A stretch of DNA of 64,000 bases from contig NZ_SLXE01000009.1 of assembly GCF_004341385.1 (NCBI RefSeq), positions 18,632 through 82,631 of the forward strand. Reading direction: 5' to 3'. The notes beneath the pieces are model-generated. The model was given only the letters and a program-made list of their open reading frames with translations. It was not told the origin of the DNA and made no database searches. The DNA is from Uruburuella suis. GTDB taxonomy: Bacteria > Pseudomonadota > Gammaproteobacteria > Burkholderiales > Neisseriaceae. Positions 8,051-15,941 of this stretch are shown here, piece after piece. Numbering within the stretch: position 1 is the stretch's first letter; each line of letters opens with the position of its first letter. Position numbers and translations under genes: made by a program.

Positions 8051-8389
8051 ATGAAAAAAGTAACCGCCATGATTAAGCCGTTTAAGCTCGATGATGTTCG
8101 CGAAGCTTTGAGCGACATAGGTATTCAAGGGATGACCGTTACCGAGGTAAAAGGCTTCGGCCGCCAAAAAGGCCACACCGAAGTGTATCGTGGCGCTGAA
8201 TATGCCGTCGATTTTTTGCCGAAAATCCAGATTGACATCGTGCTCTCCGATGATCAGATCGAGCGCGTGATTGAGGTGATTATCGAAACAGCGCGCACCG
8301 GAAAAGTGGGCGACGGTAAAATTTTCATCAGTCCGGTTGACCAGGTTATCCGCATCCGCACCGGCGAAACCGGCGATGTTGCCGTGTAA
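8051..8389 (+). CDS. glnB: Nitrogen regulatory protein PII
   Basis: 112-residue trimeric signal protein that reads 2-oxoglutarate, ATP and ADP and controls nitrogen enzymes. MKKVTAMIKPFKLDDVREAL, the T-loop with Tyr51 in YRGAEYAVDF (the uridylylation site) and the nucleotide loop TGKVGDGKIF are intact. The start at 8051 follows AGGAAGCATC. It precedes amtB by 35 bp and is thus placed like glnK, whose product plugs AmtB; sequence alone does not separate GlnB from GlnK. Two ATTGT-NN-ACAAT sites upstream link it with the urea genes. Confidence 0.95.
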   Translation: MKKVTAMIKPFKLDDVREALSDIGIQGMTVTEVKGFGRQKGHTEVYRGAEYAVDFLPKIQIDIVLSDDQIERVIEVIIETARTGKVGDGKIFISPVDQVIRIRTGETGDVAV

Positions 8390-8424
8390 CTTAATTTCAA
8401 AAATACAAGAAAAGGAAAACCGCG

Positions 8425-9744
8425 ATGAAAAATATCCAACGCCTGTTCAGCGCCGCATTTCTGATTATGCCGGCCGCCGCTATGGCCGCCGGCACCGATG
8501 ATTGGTGGAAACCTTTGAGCGCAATCAACTCGGGCGATACGGCCTGGGTGATGACCTCTGCCGCGCTGGTTTTGTTTATGACGCTGCCGGGCCTCGCGCT
8601 CTTTTACGGCGGCATGGTGCGCAAGAAAAACCTGCTCTCCACTATGATGCACAGCTTTTCTGCCGCCGCCTTGGTGAGCGTGTTGTGGATGGCAATCGGC
8701 TATTCGCTCGCCTTCACACCCGGCAATGCCTTTATCGGCGGCCTCGACCGTGTGTTTTTAAGCGGCATGGGGCTGGATTTGCACAAAAAAATCGGCACGG
8801 TGTCGCCTAATGCGGGCAGCATTCCCGAAACGGTGTTTATGTTTTTCCAAATGACATTTGCCATTATTTCCACCGCCATCATCACCGGCGCCTTTGCCGA
8901 GCGCATGAAATATTCGGCCATGATGCTTTTTTCGGGCTTGTGGGTGCTGCTGGTGTATGTGCCCACCGCGCATTGGGTGTGGGGCGGCGGCTTTATGGGT
9001 GAAGGCGGCGTGCTCGATTATGCCGGCGGCACCGTGGTGCACATCAACGCCGGTGTGGCCGGGCTGGTGGCGGCCATTGTGCTGGGCAAACGCATCGGCT
9101 ACGGCAAAGAAGCCATGCCGCCGCACAATATGGCGCTCACCTTGATGGGCGCGGCCATGCTGTGGGTGGGCTGGTTCGGCTTTAACGCAGGCTCTGCGGT
9201 GGCGGCCGATGCTTCTGCCGGCATGGCCATGGCAGTTACTCAAATCGCTGCCGCCGCTGCCGCACTCACTTGGCTGGCGTGCGAAAAAATTTCCGGCCAC
9301 CGCCCTTCCGCCTTGGGCTTAGCTTCAGGCGCGGTGGCGGGCTTGGTGGGCATCACCCCGGCAGCCGGCTTTGTGGGCCCGCAAGGTGCGCTGGCCATCG
9401 GCGTGCTCACGGCTGCGGGCGCATTCTGGGCTTCGGTGATTCTGAAGCGCAAACTGGGCTACGATGATTCGCTCGATGCGTTCGGCATTCACGGCTTCGG
9501 CGGCCTCATCGGCGCGATTCTCACCGGCATTTTTTTCAGCAACCAGATTTTCGGCGGCGATGCCACCGTGGGCGCGCAATTGTTTACCCAGGTGAAAGAT
9601 GCGCTTACCACCGTGGTGTATAGCGGTGTGGCCACTTTTGTGATTTTGAAAGCGGTGTCGGCCATTTGCGGCGGCTTGCGTGTGGAAAAAGATGTGGAAC
9701 GCGAAGGGCTTGATTTGAATGTGCACGGCGAGCGCGTGGAATAA
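8425..9744 (+). CDS. amtB: Ammonium transporter
   Basis: Trimeric inner-membrane channel for ammonium/ammonia. 439 residues with a cleavable signal peptide (IMPAAAMAA, about 1-22), as in E. coli AmtB, and about eleven helices. The two pore histidines are seen in PTAHWVWGGGF and DAFGIHGFGG, and the conserved Asp/Glu segment is in FAERMKYSAMM. AAAGGAAAACCGCG precedes the ATG. Cotranscribed with glnB. The last 110 bases, including the stop, are repeated exactly at 10114-10223. Confidence 0.96.
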   Translation: MKNIQRLFSAAFLIMPAAAMAAGTDDWWKPLSAINSGDTAWVMTSAALVLFMTLPGLALFYGGMVRKKNLLSTMMHSFSAAALVSVLWMAIGYSLAFTPGNAFIGGLDRVFLSGMGLDLHKKIGTVSPNAGSIPETVFMFFQMTFAIISTAIITGAFAERMKYSAMMLFSGLWVLLVYVPTAHWVWGGGFMGEGGVLDYAGGTVVHINAGVAGLVAAIVLGKRIGYGKEAMPPHNMALTLMGAAMLWVGWFGFNAGSAVAADASAGMAMAVTQIAAAAAALTWLACEKISGHRPSALGLASGAVAGLVGITPAAGFVGPQGALAIGVLTAAGAFWASVILKRKLGYDDSLDAFGIHGFGGLIGAILTGIFFSNQIFGGDATVGAQLFTQVKDALTTVVYSGVATFVILKAVSAICGGLRVEKDVEREGLDLNVHGERVE

Positions 9745-9777
9745 GCCCGGCTCGGATAAATCAGCGCAATGAAGAAA

Positions 9778-9824
9778 ATCATCAAAAGGCCGTCTGAAAC
9801 TTTTTCAGACGGCCTTTTGATGAT
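9778..9824 (+). terminator. DUS terminator of glnB-amtB
   Basis: ATCATCAAAAGGCCGTCTGAAA pairs with its complement around a short loop, ending in CTTTTGATGAT. The same hairpin is present again at 10326-10372 as part of the tail duplication. Confidence 0.8.
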
Positions 9825-9837
9825 AAATTAAATGATA

Positions 9838-10029
9838 ATACCAATTCGAAAAAATAACCTTGCAAAATAAAAGCAGTTCGGCGGCATCATCCGCGTAGGT
9901 CGGATTCTTGAATCCGACGTTTGGCCAACGGCCAAAGCGATGTGCGTGCCTTGTTCTGCGAACAAGTGTCGGATTCGAGAATCCGACCTACAGGCTGCCT
10001 GTTTGTATATTATTTTTTCGAATTGGTAT
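9838..10029. repeat. R1a, long R1 repeat (192 bp)
   Basis: Bounded by inverted ends ATACCAATTCGAAAAAATAA and TTATTTTTTCGAATTGGTAT. Its core has R5-like palindromes GTCGGATTCTTGAATCCGAC and GTCGGATTCGAGAATCCGAC around CTTGTTCTGCGAACAAG. No coding capacity, so it fits a MITE-like element. Confidence 0.8.
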
Positions 10030-10113
10030 AAAACATTGTTTATTAATATAAAAATCAATCTTCATCAGAAATAGATTGAATTGCCAAACCCAACGTTTCA
10101 GACGGCCTGCGGG

Positions 10114-10223
10114 CTTTTGTGATTTTGAAAGCGGTGTCGGCCATTTGCGGCGGCTTGCGTGTGGAAAAAGATGTGGAACGCGAAGGGCTTGATTTGAATG
10201 TGCACGGCGAGCGCGTGGAATAA
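10114..10223 (+). pseudogene. Duplicated 3' tail of amtB
   Basis: 110 bases identical by eye to 9635-9744, the last 36 codons and stop of amtB, with no start of their own. The segment at about 10046-10060 (ATCAATCTTCATC) likewise copies the darP 3' end, so the duplicated unit ran from amtB into darP. Confidence 0.85.
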
Positions 10224-10289
10224 TACCAATCCAAAAAAGTAACCTAACTTCGTTGTCTCGCCTTGTTAGCTTACTTTTTTGAATGGGTA
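10223..10289. repeat. R1b, short R1 repeat inserted at the amtB-tail stop
   Basis: ATACCAATCCAAAAAAGTAACC...GCTTACTTTTTTGAATGGGTA, 67 bp. Compared with the intact amtB end, it splits GGAATAAGCCCGG at the stop codon. Confidence 0.75.
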
Positions 10290-10325
10290 GAAGCCCGGCT
10301 CGGATCAATCAGCGCAATAAAGAAA

Positions 10326-10372
10326 ATCATCAAAAGGCCGTCTGAAACTTTTTCAGACGGCCTTTTGATGAT
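10326..10372. terminator. Second copy of the amtB DUS terminator
   Basis: Same stem as at 9778-9824, here placed between the duplicated amtB tail and the end of convergent darP; probably serves darP. Confidence 0.75.
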
Positions 10373-10411
10373 GAATGAAATGATAAAGGCTTGTTTTTTT
10401 TAAACTAAACA

Positions 10412-10966
10412 TCAATCTTCATCGGTGTCAAAAGCATTATCGGCCACAAAAGGCGTGGGCAGCTCATTGGGGGTGTAGTCCATAATCTCGCGCAGCGCTT
10501 GAAACAGCGCGCGGAAATTTTTCGGCGGCTTGCCCAGCTCGCGCTCTTTGCGGGTGTTGCGGATTAAGGTGCGCAAAGCGCCGGCGTCGGCTTGCGGATA
10601 TTCGGCGATAAAGGCAGTGAGCGCGTCATCATGCTCAATCAAGCGCTCGCGCGCCTGCTCGATGCGCTGCATCAAGGCGTTGTGGGCGGTGTTGTCGCCG
10701 CGCAGCTTGGCCAGATAGGCTTCGATCGGGGCGGGGTCGATGTCGCGCATCAGGCGGCCGATGTATTGAGTTTGGCGCTTGAGCGCGCCATTGGCGGTGA
10801 TTTTTTTGTGCGCCAGCAGCGCTTCGAGCAAATCTTCGGGCAGGCCGATTTTTTTCAGCGTGTCGGCCGATAGGCGGGTGAGCTGCACGCCCAAATCCTG
10901 CAAATCGTTCATCTGCTTTTTCATGCGGGTTTTGCTCACCCATTCTTGCGGATTTTGTTCGCTCAT
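10412..10966 (-). CDS. darP: Ribosome biogenesis factor DarP (YjgA, DUF615)
   Basis: 184 residues, almost all helical and charged. WVSKTRMKKQMNDLQDLGVQL, TRLSADTLKKIGLPEDLLEA, RQTQYIGRLMRDID and TLIRNTRKERELGKPPKNFRALFQ are DUF615 signatures. The E. coli homologue binds late 50S precursors and promotes peptidyl-transferase centre maturation. Acidic C-terminus. Transcribed alone, ending towards the duplicated amtB terminator. Confidence 0.92.
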   Translation of the reverse strand: MSEQNPQEWVSKTRMKKQMNDLQDLGVQLTRLSADTLKKIGLPEDLLEALLAHKKITANGALKRQTQYIGRLMRDIDPAPIEAYLAKLRGDNTAHNALMQRIEQARERLIEHDDALTAFIAEYPQADAGALRTLIRNTRKERELGKPPKNFRALFQALREIMDYTPNELPTPFVADNAFDTDED

Positions 10967-11021
10967 ATTGATATTCCGTTGGAGTGATGGCGCTTATTTT
11001 AACACAGCAAGCCTGATATTT

Positions 11022-11057
11022 TTGAGGCCGTCTGAAAGCTTTTTCAGACGGCCTCAA
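11022..11057 (-). terminator. DUS terminator of the oxidoreductase gene
   Basis: TTGAGGCCGTCTGAAA pairs with TTTCAGACGGCCTCAA around a short loop, directly after the stop of the minus-strand gene at 11075. Confidence 0.75.
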
Positions 11058-11074
11058 GCTTTGTTTGCGGGCAT

Positions 11075-12085
11075 TTATTTGATTTTCACCACAATCTTGC
11101 CCTTGGCGCGCCCGCTCTGGGCATAATCGAGCGCTTGTTGGGCTTGGGCAAAGGGAAACACGCGATCGAGAACCGGCACGATTTTGCCCGTTTCAATCAA
11201 GGTTGTGATGCGGCGCAATTGCTCGCCGCTGGGGTGCATAAACAAAAAGCGGTAAGCCGCCCCGCTTTGGTGCGCCCGGCGGGTGATTTTGGCCGAAGCC
11301 AGGCTCAGCAGCAGGGTTTTGAACATACCCAGCCCGTTTTCGCGGGCAAAACGGCCATCGGGTATGCCCGACACCGACACCACCATGCCGCCGGGCTTCA
11401 GCACTTGAAAAGATTGCAACAGCGCTTCTCCGCCCAAGGTGTCGAGCACGGCATCATAATCATGCAGCACTTGGGCGAAATTTTCGAGATGGTAATTGAT
11501 GATGCGGTCTGCACCCAGCGACTGCACCAACGGCGCACCCGCTTCGCCGGCAGTGGTGGCCACATAAGCGCCCATGCTTTTGGCCAGCTGAATGGCAAAC
11601 GTGCCCACGCCGCCGGCGCCGGCCTGAATCAGAATTTTCTGCCCCGCCTGCAAATGCATCAAATCGTGCAAAGCCTGATAAGCGGTGAGCCCCACCAGCG
11701 GCACCGATGCGGCTTCTTCAAATGAAAGGTTGGCAGGCTTGGGGGCGATGTCGTCTTCATGCGCCGCGATAAATTGGGCAAAGGTGCCGATATTGCTTTT
11801 GCGCGGCCGCCCGTAAACCGCGTCGCCCACTTTGAAGCGCTGCACTTTGCTGCCCACGGCGCGCACCACGCCGGCAAAATCGTTGCCCAAAATCAGCGGC
11901 ATATCGAAATGCAGCAGCAATTTGAGCTTGCCGTCGCGGATTTTGAAATCCACCGGATTCACGCTGGCGGCGTGGATTTCGGCCAAAATTTCGTGTTCGC
12001 CGATTGCGGGCACGGGCACATCAGCCAAGCGCAAGGGCTGTTGTTTACCGTAGCGCTCAATCAGCATGGCTTTCATGGTAGTCAT
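11075..12085 (-). CDS. NADPH:quinone oxidoreductase-like enzyme (zinc-free MDR family)
   Basis: 336 residues from ATG 12085, which has GGAG eight bases upstream; a longer frame to 12139 is not homologous. GroES-like N-domain (VNPVDFKIRDGKL, GNDFAGVV), Rossmann domain with AGAGGVGTFAIQLAKSMGA, and the end segment GKIVVKIK. The zinc-binding Cys/His set of true alcohol dehydrogenases is absent, so a quinone or enone reductase using NADPH is more likely. Substrate unknown. Divergent from pmbA with a 115-bp shared promoter region. Confidence 0.85.
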   Translation of the reverse strand: MTTMKAMLIERYGKQQPLRLADVPVPAIGEHEILAEIHAASVNPVDFKIRDGKLKLLLHFDMPLILGNDFAGVVRAVGSKVQRFKVGDAVYGRPRKSNIGTFAQFIAAHEDDIAPKPANLSFEEAASVPLVGLTAYQALHDLMHLQAGQKILIQAGAGGVGTFAIQLAKSMGAYVATTAGEAGAPLVQSLGADRIINYHLENFAQVLHDYDAVLDTLGGEALLQSFQVLKPGGMVVSVSGIPDGRFARENGLGMFKTLLLSLASAKITRRAHQSGAAYRFLFMHPSGEQLRRITTLIETGKIVPVLDRVFPFAQAQQALDYAQSGRAKGKIVVKIK

Positions 12086-12200
12086 GGCGAAGCTCCATCG
12101 AAAAAATAATTGGACAAAGATTATAACGCCGATAGCCACATTTTTGCCGCCGCCGCAGGAAAGCAGTTAAAATAAGCGCAATCACACGCTGGGAATATTC

Positions 12201-13529
12201 ATGTTTAATCATCAGAAAAACGAGCTGGCCGCACTTTGCAAACAAGCGCTCCGGCTGGCCGAACAAGGCGGCGCCACCGCCGCCGAAGCCGATTTGAGCG
12301 AATCAGTGGGGCAAGATGTGCAGGTGCGGCTGGGCGAAATCGAGCAAATCGAATACCAGCAAGACAAATCGCTCGACATCACCGTGTATGTGGGGCAACG
12401 CAAAGGCCGCGCCAGCACCGCCGATTTTTCTCAGCAAGCCTTGGCCGACACCGTGCGCGCCGCGCTAGATATCGCCCGCTACACCGCCGCCGACGATTGC
12501 GCAGGATTAGCCGATGCCGAGCTGATGGCCACCGAATTCGGCGATTTGGACACCTATCACGAATGGCCGCTTTCCACCGAAGCGGCCATCGCCTTGGCGC
12601 AACAATGCGAGCAAGCCGCGCTTGACGCCGATGCGCGCATTGAAAATTCAGAAGGCGCCGGCGTGCATGCCGGCCATTACCAATATGTGTATGGCAACAG
12701 CCACGGCTTTTTGCACCACGCGCAAGGCTCACGCCACAGCATGTCGTGCAGCGTGGTGGCCGCAGATGATGGCGGCATGCAGCGCGATTATTGGTATGAC
12801 CTCGCCCGCAGCCACACCGATTTAGACACGCCCGAAGCCATCGGCCGCACCGCCGCCGAGCGCACCGTGCGCCGCTTGGGCGGCAGAAGCCTGCCCACCG
12901 GCAATTATCCGGTGCTGTTTGACGCCACCGTGGCCGGCGGCCTGATCGGCCATTTGGTCGGCGGCCTCTCCGGCGGCGCACTCTATCGGCAAAGCAGCTT
13001 TCTAACCGACAGCCTCGGCACGCAGATTCTGCCCGAATTTCTACATTTGCGCGAAGAGCCGCATATCGCGCGCGCGCTGGGCAGCACTTATTTCGATGCC
13101 GAAGGCGTGGCCACCGCACCGCGCTTTGTGATTGAAGGCGGCCGCGTGCAAGGCTATTTTCTCAGCAGCTACAGCGCCCGCAAGCTCGGCATGCGCACCA
13201 CCGCCAACGCCGGCGGCGCCCACAACCTGCACCTCAACCACACCTGCGCCACCCAGGCCGATTTGCTGCGGCAAATGGGCAGCGGCCTTTTGGTTACAGA
13301 ATTGATGGGGCAAGGCGTAAACATGCTCACCGGCGATTATTCACGCGGCGCGGCCGGCTTTTGGGTGGAAAACGGCGTGATCGCTTATCCGGTGCAAGAA
13401 ATCACCATCGCCGGCCGCTTGCAGGATATGTATCGCCATATCGCCGGCGTGGCCGATGATGCGCTCAAACGCTCGGCGCACAAAGTGGGCTCGGTGCTGG
13501 TGGAAGAAATGACCGTGGCCGGCGCTTGA
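12201..13529 (+). CDS. pmbA: Metalloprotease PmbA (TldE)
   Basis: 442 residues. Partner of TldD in a cytoplasmic complex that degrades small unfolded peptides and in E. coli matures microcin B17. The GGLSGGALYRQSSFL and GTYFD-like segments, FVIEGGRVQGYFLSSYSARKLGM and the C-terminal QGVNMLTGDYSRGAAGFWVENG are characteristic. No HExxxH motif is present, as expected because TldD carries the zinc site. TldD itself is not in the window. Monocistronic, ended by a DUS hairpin. Confidence 0.94.
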   Translation: MFNHQKNELAALCKQALRLAEQGGATAAEADLSESVGQDVQVRLGEIEQIEYQQDKSLDITVYVGQRKGRASTADFSQQALADTVRAALDIARYTAADDCAGLADAELMATEFGDLDTYHEWPLSTEAAIALAQQCEQAALDADARIENSEGAGVHAGHYQYVYGNSHGFLHHAQGSRHSMSCSVVAADDGGMQRDYWYDLARSHTDLDTPEAIGRTAAERTVRRLGGRSLPTGNYPVLFDATVAGGLIGHLVGGLSGGALYRQSSFLTDSLGTQILPEFLHLREEPHIARALGSTYFDAEGVATAPRFVIEGGRVQGYFLSSYSARKLGMRTTANAGGAHNLHLNHTCATQADLLRQMGSGLLVTELMGQGVNMLTGDYSRGAAGFWVENGVIAYPVQEITIAGRLQDMYRHIAGVADDALKRSAHKVGSVLVEEMTVAGA

Positions 13530-13559
13530 GCGCGGGTTTGCCATCATTTAAAGAAAAAA

Positions 13560-13589
13560 AGGCCGTCTGAAAAAGTTTTCAGACGGCCT
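13560..13589 (+). terminator. DUS terminator of pmbA
   Basis: AGGCCGTCTGAAAA and complement, preceded by a run of A, 30 bp after the pmbA stop. Confidence 0.75.
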
Positions 13590-13691
13590 GAAACTTTTGC
13601 AAAACCCAATATCTGACGCAGCCGCGCAGGCGGATGCCCGGTGCAAAGCAGCGCTTTGCTTGCCTCACATATTTCACAAAATAATAAATTC

Positions 13692-13950
13692 TATAGTGGA
13701 ATGAATGAAAAACTTATACAACCTATAGAAACGGCAATTAAAAATTGAAACTTTTATTTATTAAATTCTATTATTTTCAATAGGTTGTATTTTTAAAATC
13801 TTCAAGTTTTAATTGCCGGATCTGGATCTATAGCAAGTCACAGCGGCGTAGGTTGGGTTGCAAACCCAACGTTTCTTATGGTTTGCAGGTTTTGTTGGGT
13901 TTGCAACCCAACCTACCCGTTGTGGCACTTTTTTAAGTATTTCACTATAT
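13692..13950. repeat. R2a carrying an inserted R3-like repeat
   Basis: Begins CTATAGTGGAATGAATG and ends GTATTTCACTATAT, the R2 ends. The right half keeps the R6-like arms GTAGGTTGGGTTGCAAACCC. Between two CTATAG copies (13723 and 13828) sits an AT-rich block whose ends, AACGGCAATTAAAAATTGAA and AATTGCCGG, resemble R3. The rest of the pmbA-dsbB gap to 14307 has one mismatched DUS pair (14163-14187) and nothing else I can name. Confidence 0.6.
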
Positions 13951-14307
13951 ATTAAATCAAATACTTGATTATTCCGTATTGATGGTGGCTACCTGAGCGA
14001 CAACTGAAACTGCGCTTCAGGCCGGGCTCCTGCCTACGCAGGAGCGACGGAAAAGGTATTTTTCAAAGGCCTCGGCCTTTCTTTAAATGCAGATCAAACT
14101 CTTGAATCCGATGCTTGTTCAAAAACAAGATGGCAACTGAAAGCTTGGTTTTCCATGCGTCAAGGCCGTCTGAATGTTCAAACGGCCTGCATCTTGTTGC
14201 GCCATCTTGTGCCAAATCAGATTTTCTTGCCGAAAAGCTGGCAGCAGGCGGGGCAAGCTTTTATACTGCCTGTTTCTTTGTTATTTTATTTCAGACGGCC
14301 TTGCCGC

Positions 14308-14470
14308 TAGGGTCTATTCACAATTCATCCGCGAGTAAGATTTTGAGCGCAAAAGCGTGGCTGCAAGGCGAAAAGCACAGCAAGGTTGAACACCTTGCGA
14401 GCATTTTCAACGCAGCAGGCGCGTTTTTGAGCCAAAAGATTGCCGCGTGATGAAATGTGAACAAACCCTA
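14308..14470. repeat. R4b, 159-bp MITE-like repeat with TA flanks
   Basis: TA-GGGTCTATTCAC ... GTGAACAAACCC-TA. The inside matches R4c at 55774 in length and almost in sequence. It carries no transposase. It ends 24 bp before the dsbB start, so dsbB expression may depend on it. Confidence 0.85.
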
Positions 14471-14494
14471 GGCAAAGCTGTGAACCGCTCAATT

Positions 14495-14986
14495 ATGAAT
14501 CTTTTCCGCAAAACCCTGTGGGGCATCGTGGGCTTATCGGTGCTCACCGCCATCGGCTCTTTTTTCTCGCAATATGTGCTGGGCTTAAACCCTTGCGTGC
14601 TGTGCATTTTGCAGCGGGTGTCGGTGATTGCGGTGGGCGTGGTGGCGCTCTTGGCCGCGTTTTCCGCCCAACGCAGCCGCGCCGGCCGCAGCATAAGCGC
14701 TTTGCTGGTAAGCATTCCTGCGCTGTATGGCGCGGGCGTGGCGGTGTATCAATTGTGGCTGCAAAGCCTGCCGCCGGGCATGGCGCCGGCTTGCGGCGCG
14801 CCCTGGACCTTCCGCCTGCGCGACTGGCCGCTGTTTGATTTATGGGAGCCGGTGGTGCGCGGCTTTGGCGATTGCGCCGTGCCCGATTATTTCCTCGGCG
14901 TGGCGCTGCCGGTGTGGAGCGTGCTTTATTTCGGCTTTGTGTTGCTGCTGGTGTGGGGCGTGTGGTGGAAAAGCCGCAAGCTCTAA
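14495..14986 (+). CDS. dsbB: Disulfide bond formation protein B
   Basis: Inner-membrane quinone reductase that reoxidises DsbA. 163 residues from ATG 14495 (MNLFRKTLWG); the frame runs further up into repeat R4b, which is not part of the family. Four helices; first periplasmic loop with CVLC and second with Cys residues in APACGAP and FGDCAVPD, the two redox pairs. No strong ribosome-binding site. The closeness of R4b suggests its normal leader has been replaced. A bidirectional DUS terminator follows. Confidence 0.92.
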   Translation: MNLFRKTLWGIVGLSVLTAIGSFFSQYVLGLNPCVLCILQRVSVIAVGVVALLAAFSAQRSRAGRSISALLVSIPALYGAGVAVYQLWLQSLPPGMAPACGAPWTFRLRDWPLFDLWEPVVRGFGDCAVPDYFLGVALPVWSVLYFGFVLLLVWGVWWKSRKL

Positions 14987-15015
14987 GTAAATATCAAATA
15001 TTATTGATGATAAGC

Positions 15016-15055
15016 CACAGGCCGTCTGAAACCTTTCAGACGGCCTGTGTTTTTT
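15016..15055. terminator. Bidirectional DUS terminator with T tail
   Basis: CACAGGCCGTCTGAAA pairs with its complement, then GTGTTTTTT. It lies between convergent dsbB and dtd. Confidence 0.85.
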
Positions 15056-15062
15056 AAGCAAA

Positions 15063-15524
15063 CTAAAACAATTTTTGCGAATCAAGCAAGAGCGTGACCG
15101 GGCCGTCGTTGCACAAATCGATTTGCATATGCGCTTGGAAGCGGCCGGTTTCCACGTTAAGGCCGTGGCGGCGCAGCAGCCCGGCCACGGTTTCGTATAA
15201 GGGCTCGGCCGCTTCAGGGCGGGCGGCTTGGCTCAATGAGGGGCGGCGGCCGTTGCGGGCATCGGCGTAAAGGGTGAATTGCGACACCAGCAGCACGGCG
15301 CCGCCGATGTCTTGCACGGAGCGGTTGAGTTTGCCGGCTTCATCTTCGAAAATGCGCAGACCGGCGATTTTGTCGGCGATATAGCGGGCATCGGCTTCGG
15401 TGTCGGCATGGCACACGCCCAGCAGCACCATCAGGCCGGCTTCGATTTGGCCGCTGCGCTCGCGGTTTTGGCCGGCCAGCACATCAACGTGGGCGCGGCT
15501 CACTTTTTGGATAACGGCACGCAT
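15063..15524 (-). CDS. dtd: D-aminoacyl-tRNA deacylase
   Basis: Hydrolyses D-aminoacyl-tRNA, protecting translation. 153 residues from ATG 15524 (MRAVIQKVSRAHVDV), the family start; the open frame upstream is unrelated. The active-site segments SQFTLYAD and NGRRPSLSQAA and the C-terminal cis-Gly-Pro loop NDGPVTLLLDS are all present. Short and complete. Confidence 0.95.
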   Translation of the reverse strand: MRAVIQKVSRAHVDVLAGQNRERSGQIEAGLMVLLGVCHADTEADARYIADKIAGLRIFEDEAGKLNRSVQDIGGAVLLVSQFTLYADARNGRRPSLSQAARPEAAEPLYETVAGLLRRHGLNVETGRFQAHMQIDLCNDGPVTLLLDSQKLF

Positions 15525-15941
15525 TGGGTTTCCCAATAAAGAAAAGTAATGAAAGCGCCAGTGTAGGCAGCGGCGCGGGGTTTGGCAAGCCATTGGCATC
15601 GGCGGCGCGGCGGCGGTTTATCGTTGGGCAAAATCTGTTCATAATAGCGCTTGTGCGGCTTGGGTCTGAATGTTTGGCAAATGCTTTCAGACGGCCTGCA
15701 TCATTGCTTTTGCTGCGGATTTACCGAATAGAAGGAGGCTCTGAACAACTCTGGTGCATGGATTTTGCCGGCATTTTGATGCGGGGCAAGGCGTTTTTTT
15801 GAAGCTATAGAGGTTCTATTTCCTCAAAATCCCAACGCGGCATGGCGTAAAAAGGGCGGTAAAAGCCGTTATCATGAGTGATTCAGAGCCTCCATAAATC
15901 AGGCCGTCTGAAAACGGCACGGTTTTCATGGAATAAACACA
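15525..15941. other. 417-bp gap dtd-clcA
   Basis: No gene seen. It holds a single DUS (about 15686), a 60-bp segment at 15737-15797 (GGCTCTGAA, then GATTTTGCCGGCATTTTGATG) repeated after trpC at 29395-29450, and a DUS at 15902 in a weak hairpin before clcA. The clcA promoter should lie here. Confidence 0.5.

Noticed and set aside
13960..14110. Possible small gene in the pmbA-dsbB gap
   Set aside because: No frame with a ribosome-binding site or recognisable protein; only repeat remnants.
14115..14450. 111-codon open frame ending in SKILSAKAWLQGEKHSKVEHL
   Set aside because: Its second half is the R4b repeat read through; the same peptide appears at the broken end of the DUF559 gene, so it is repeat DNA rather than a gene.
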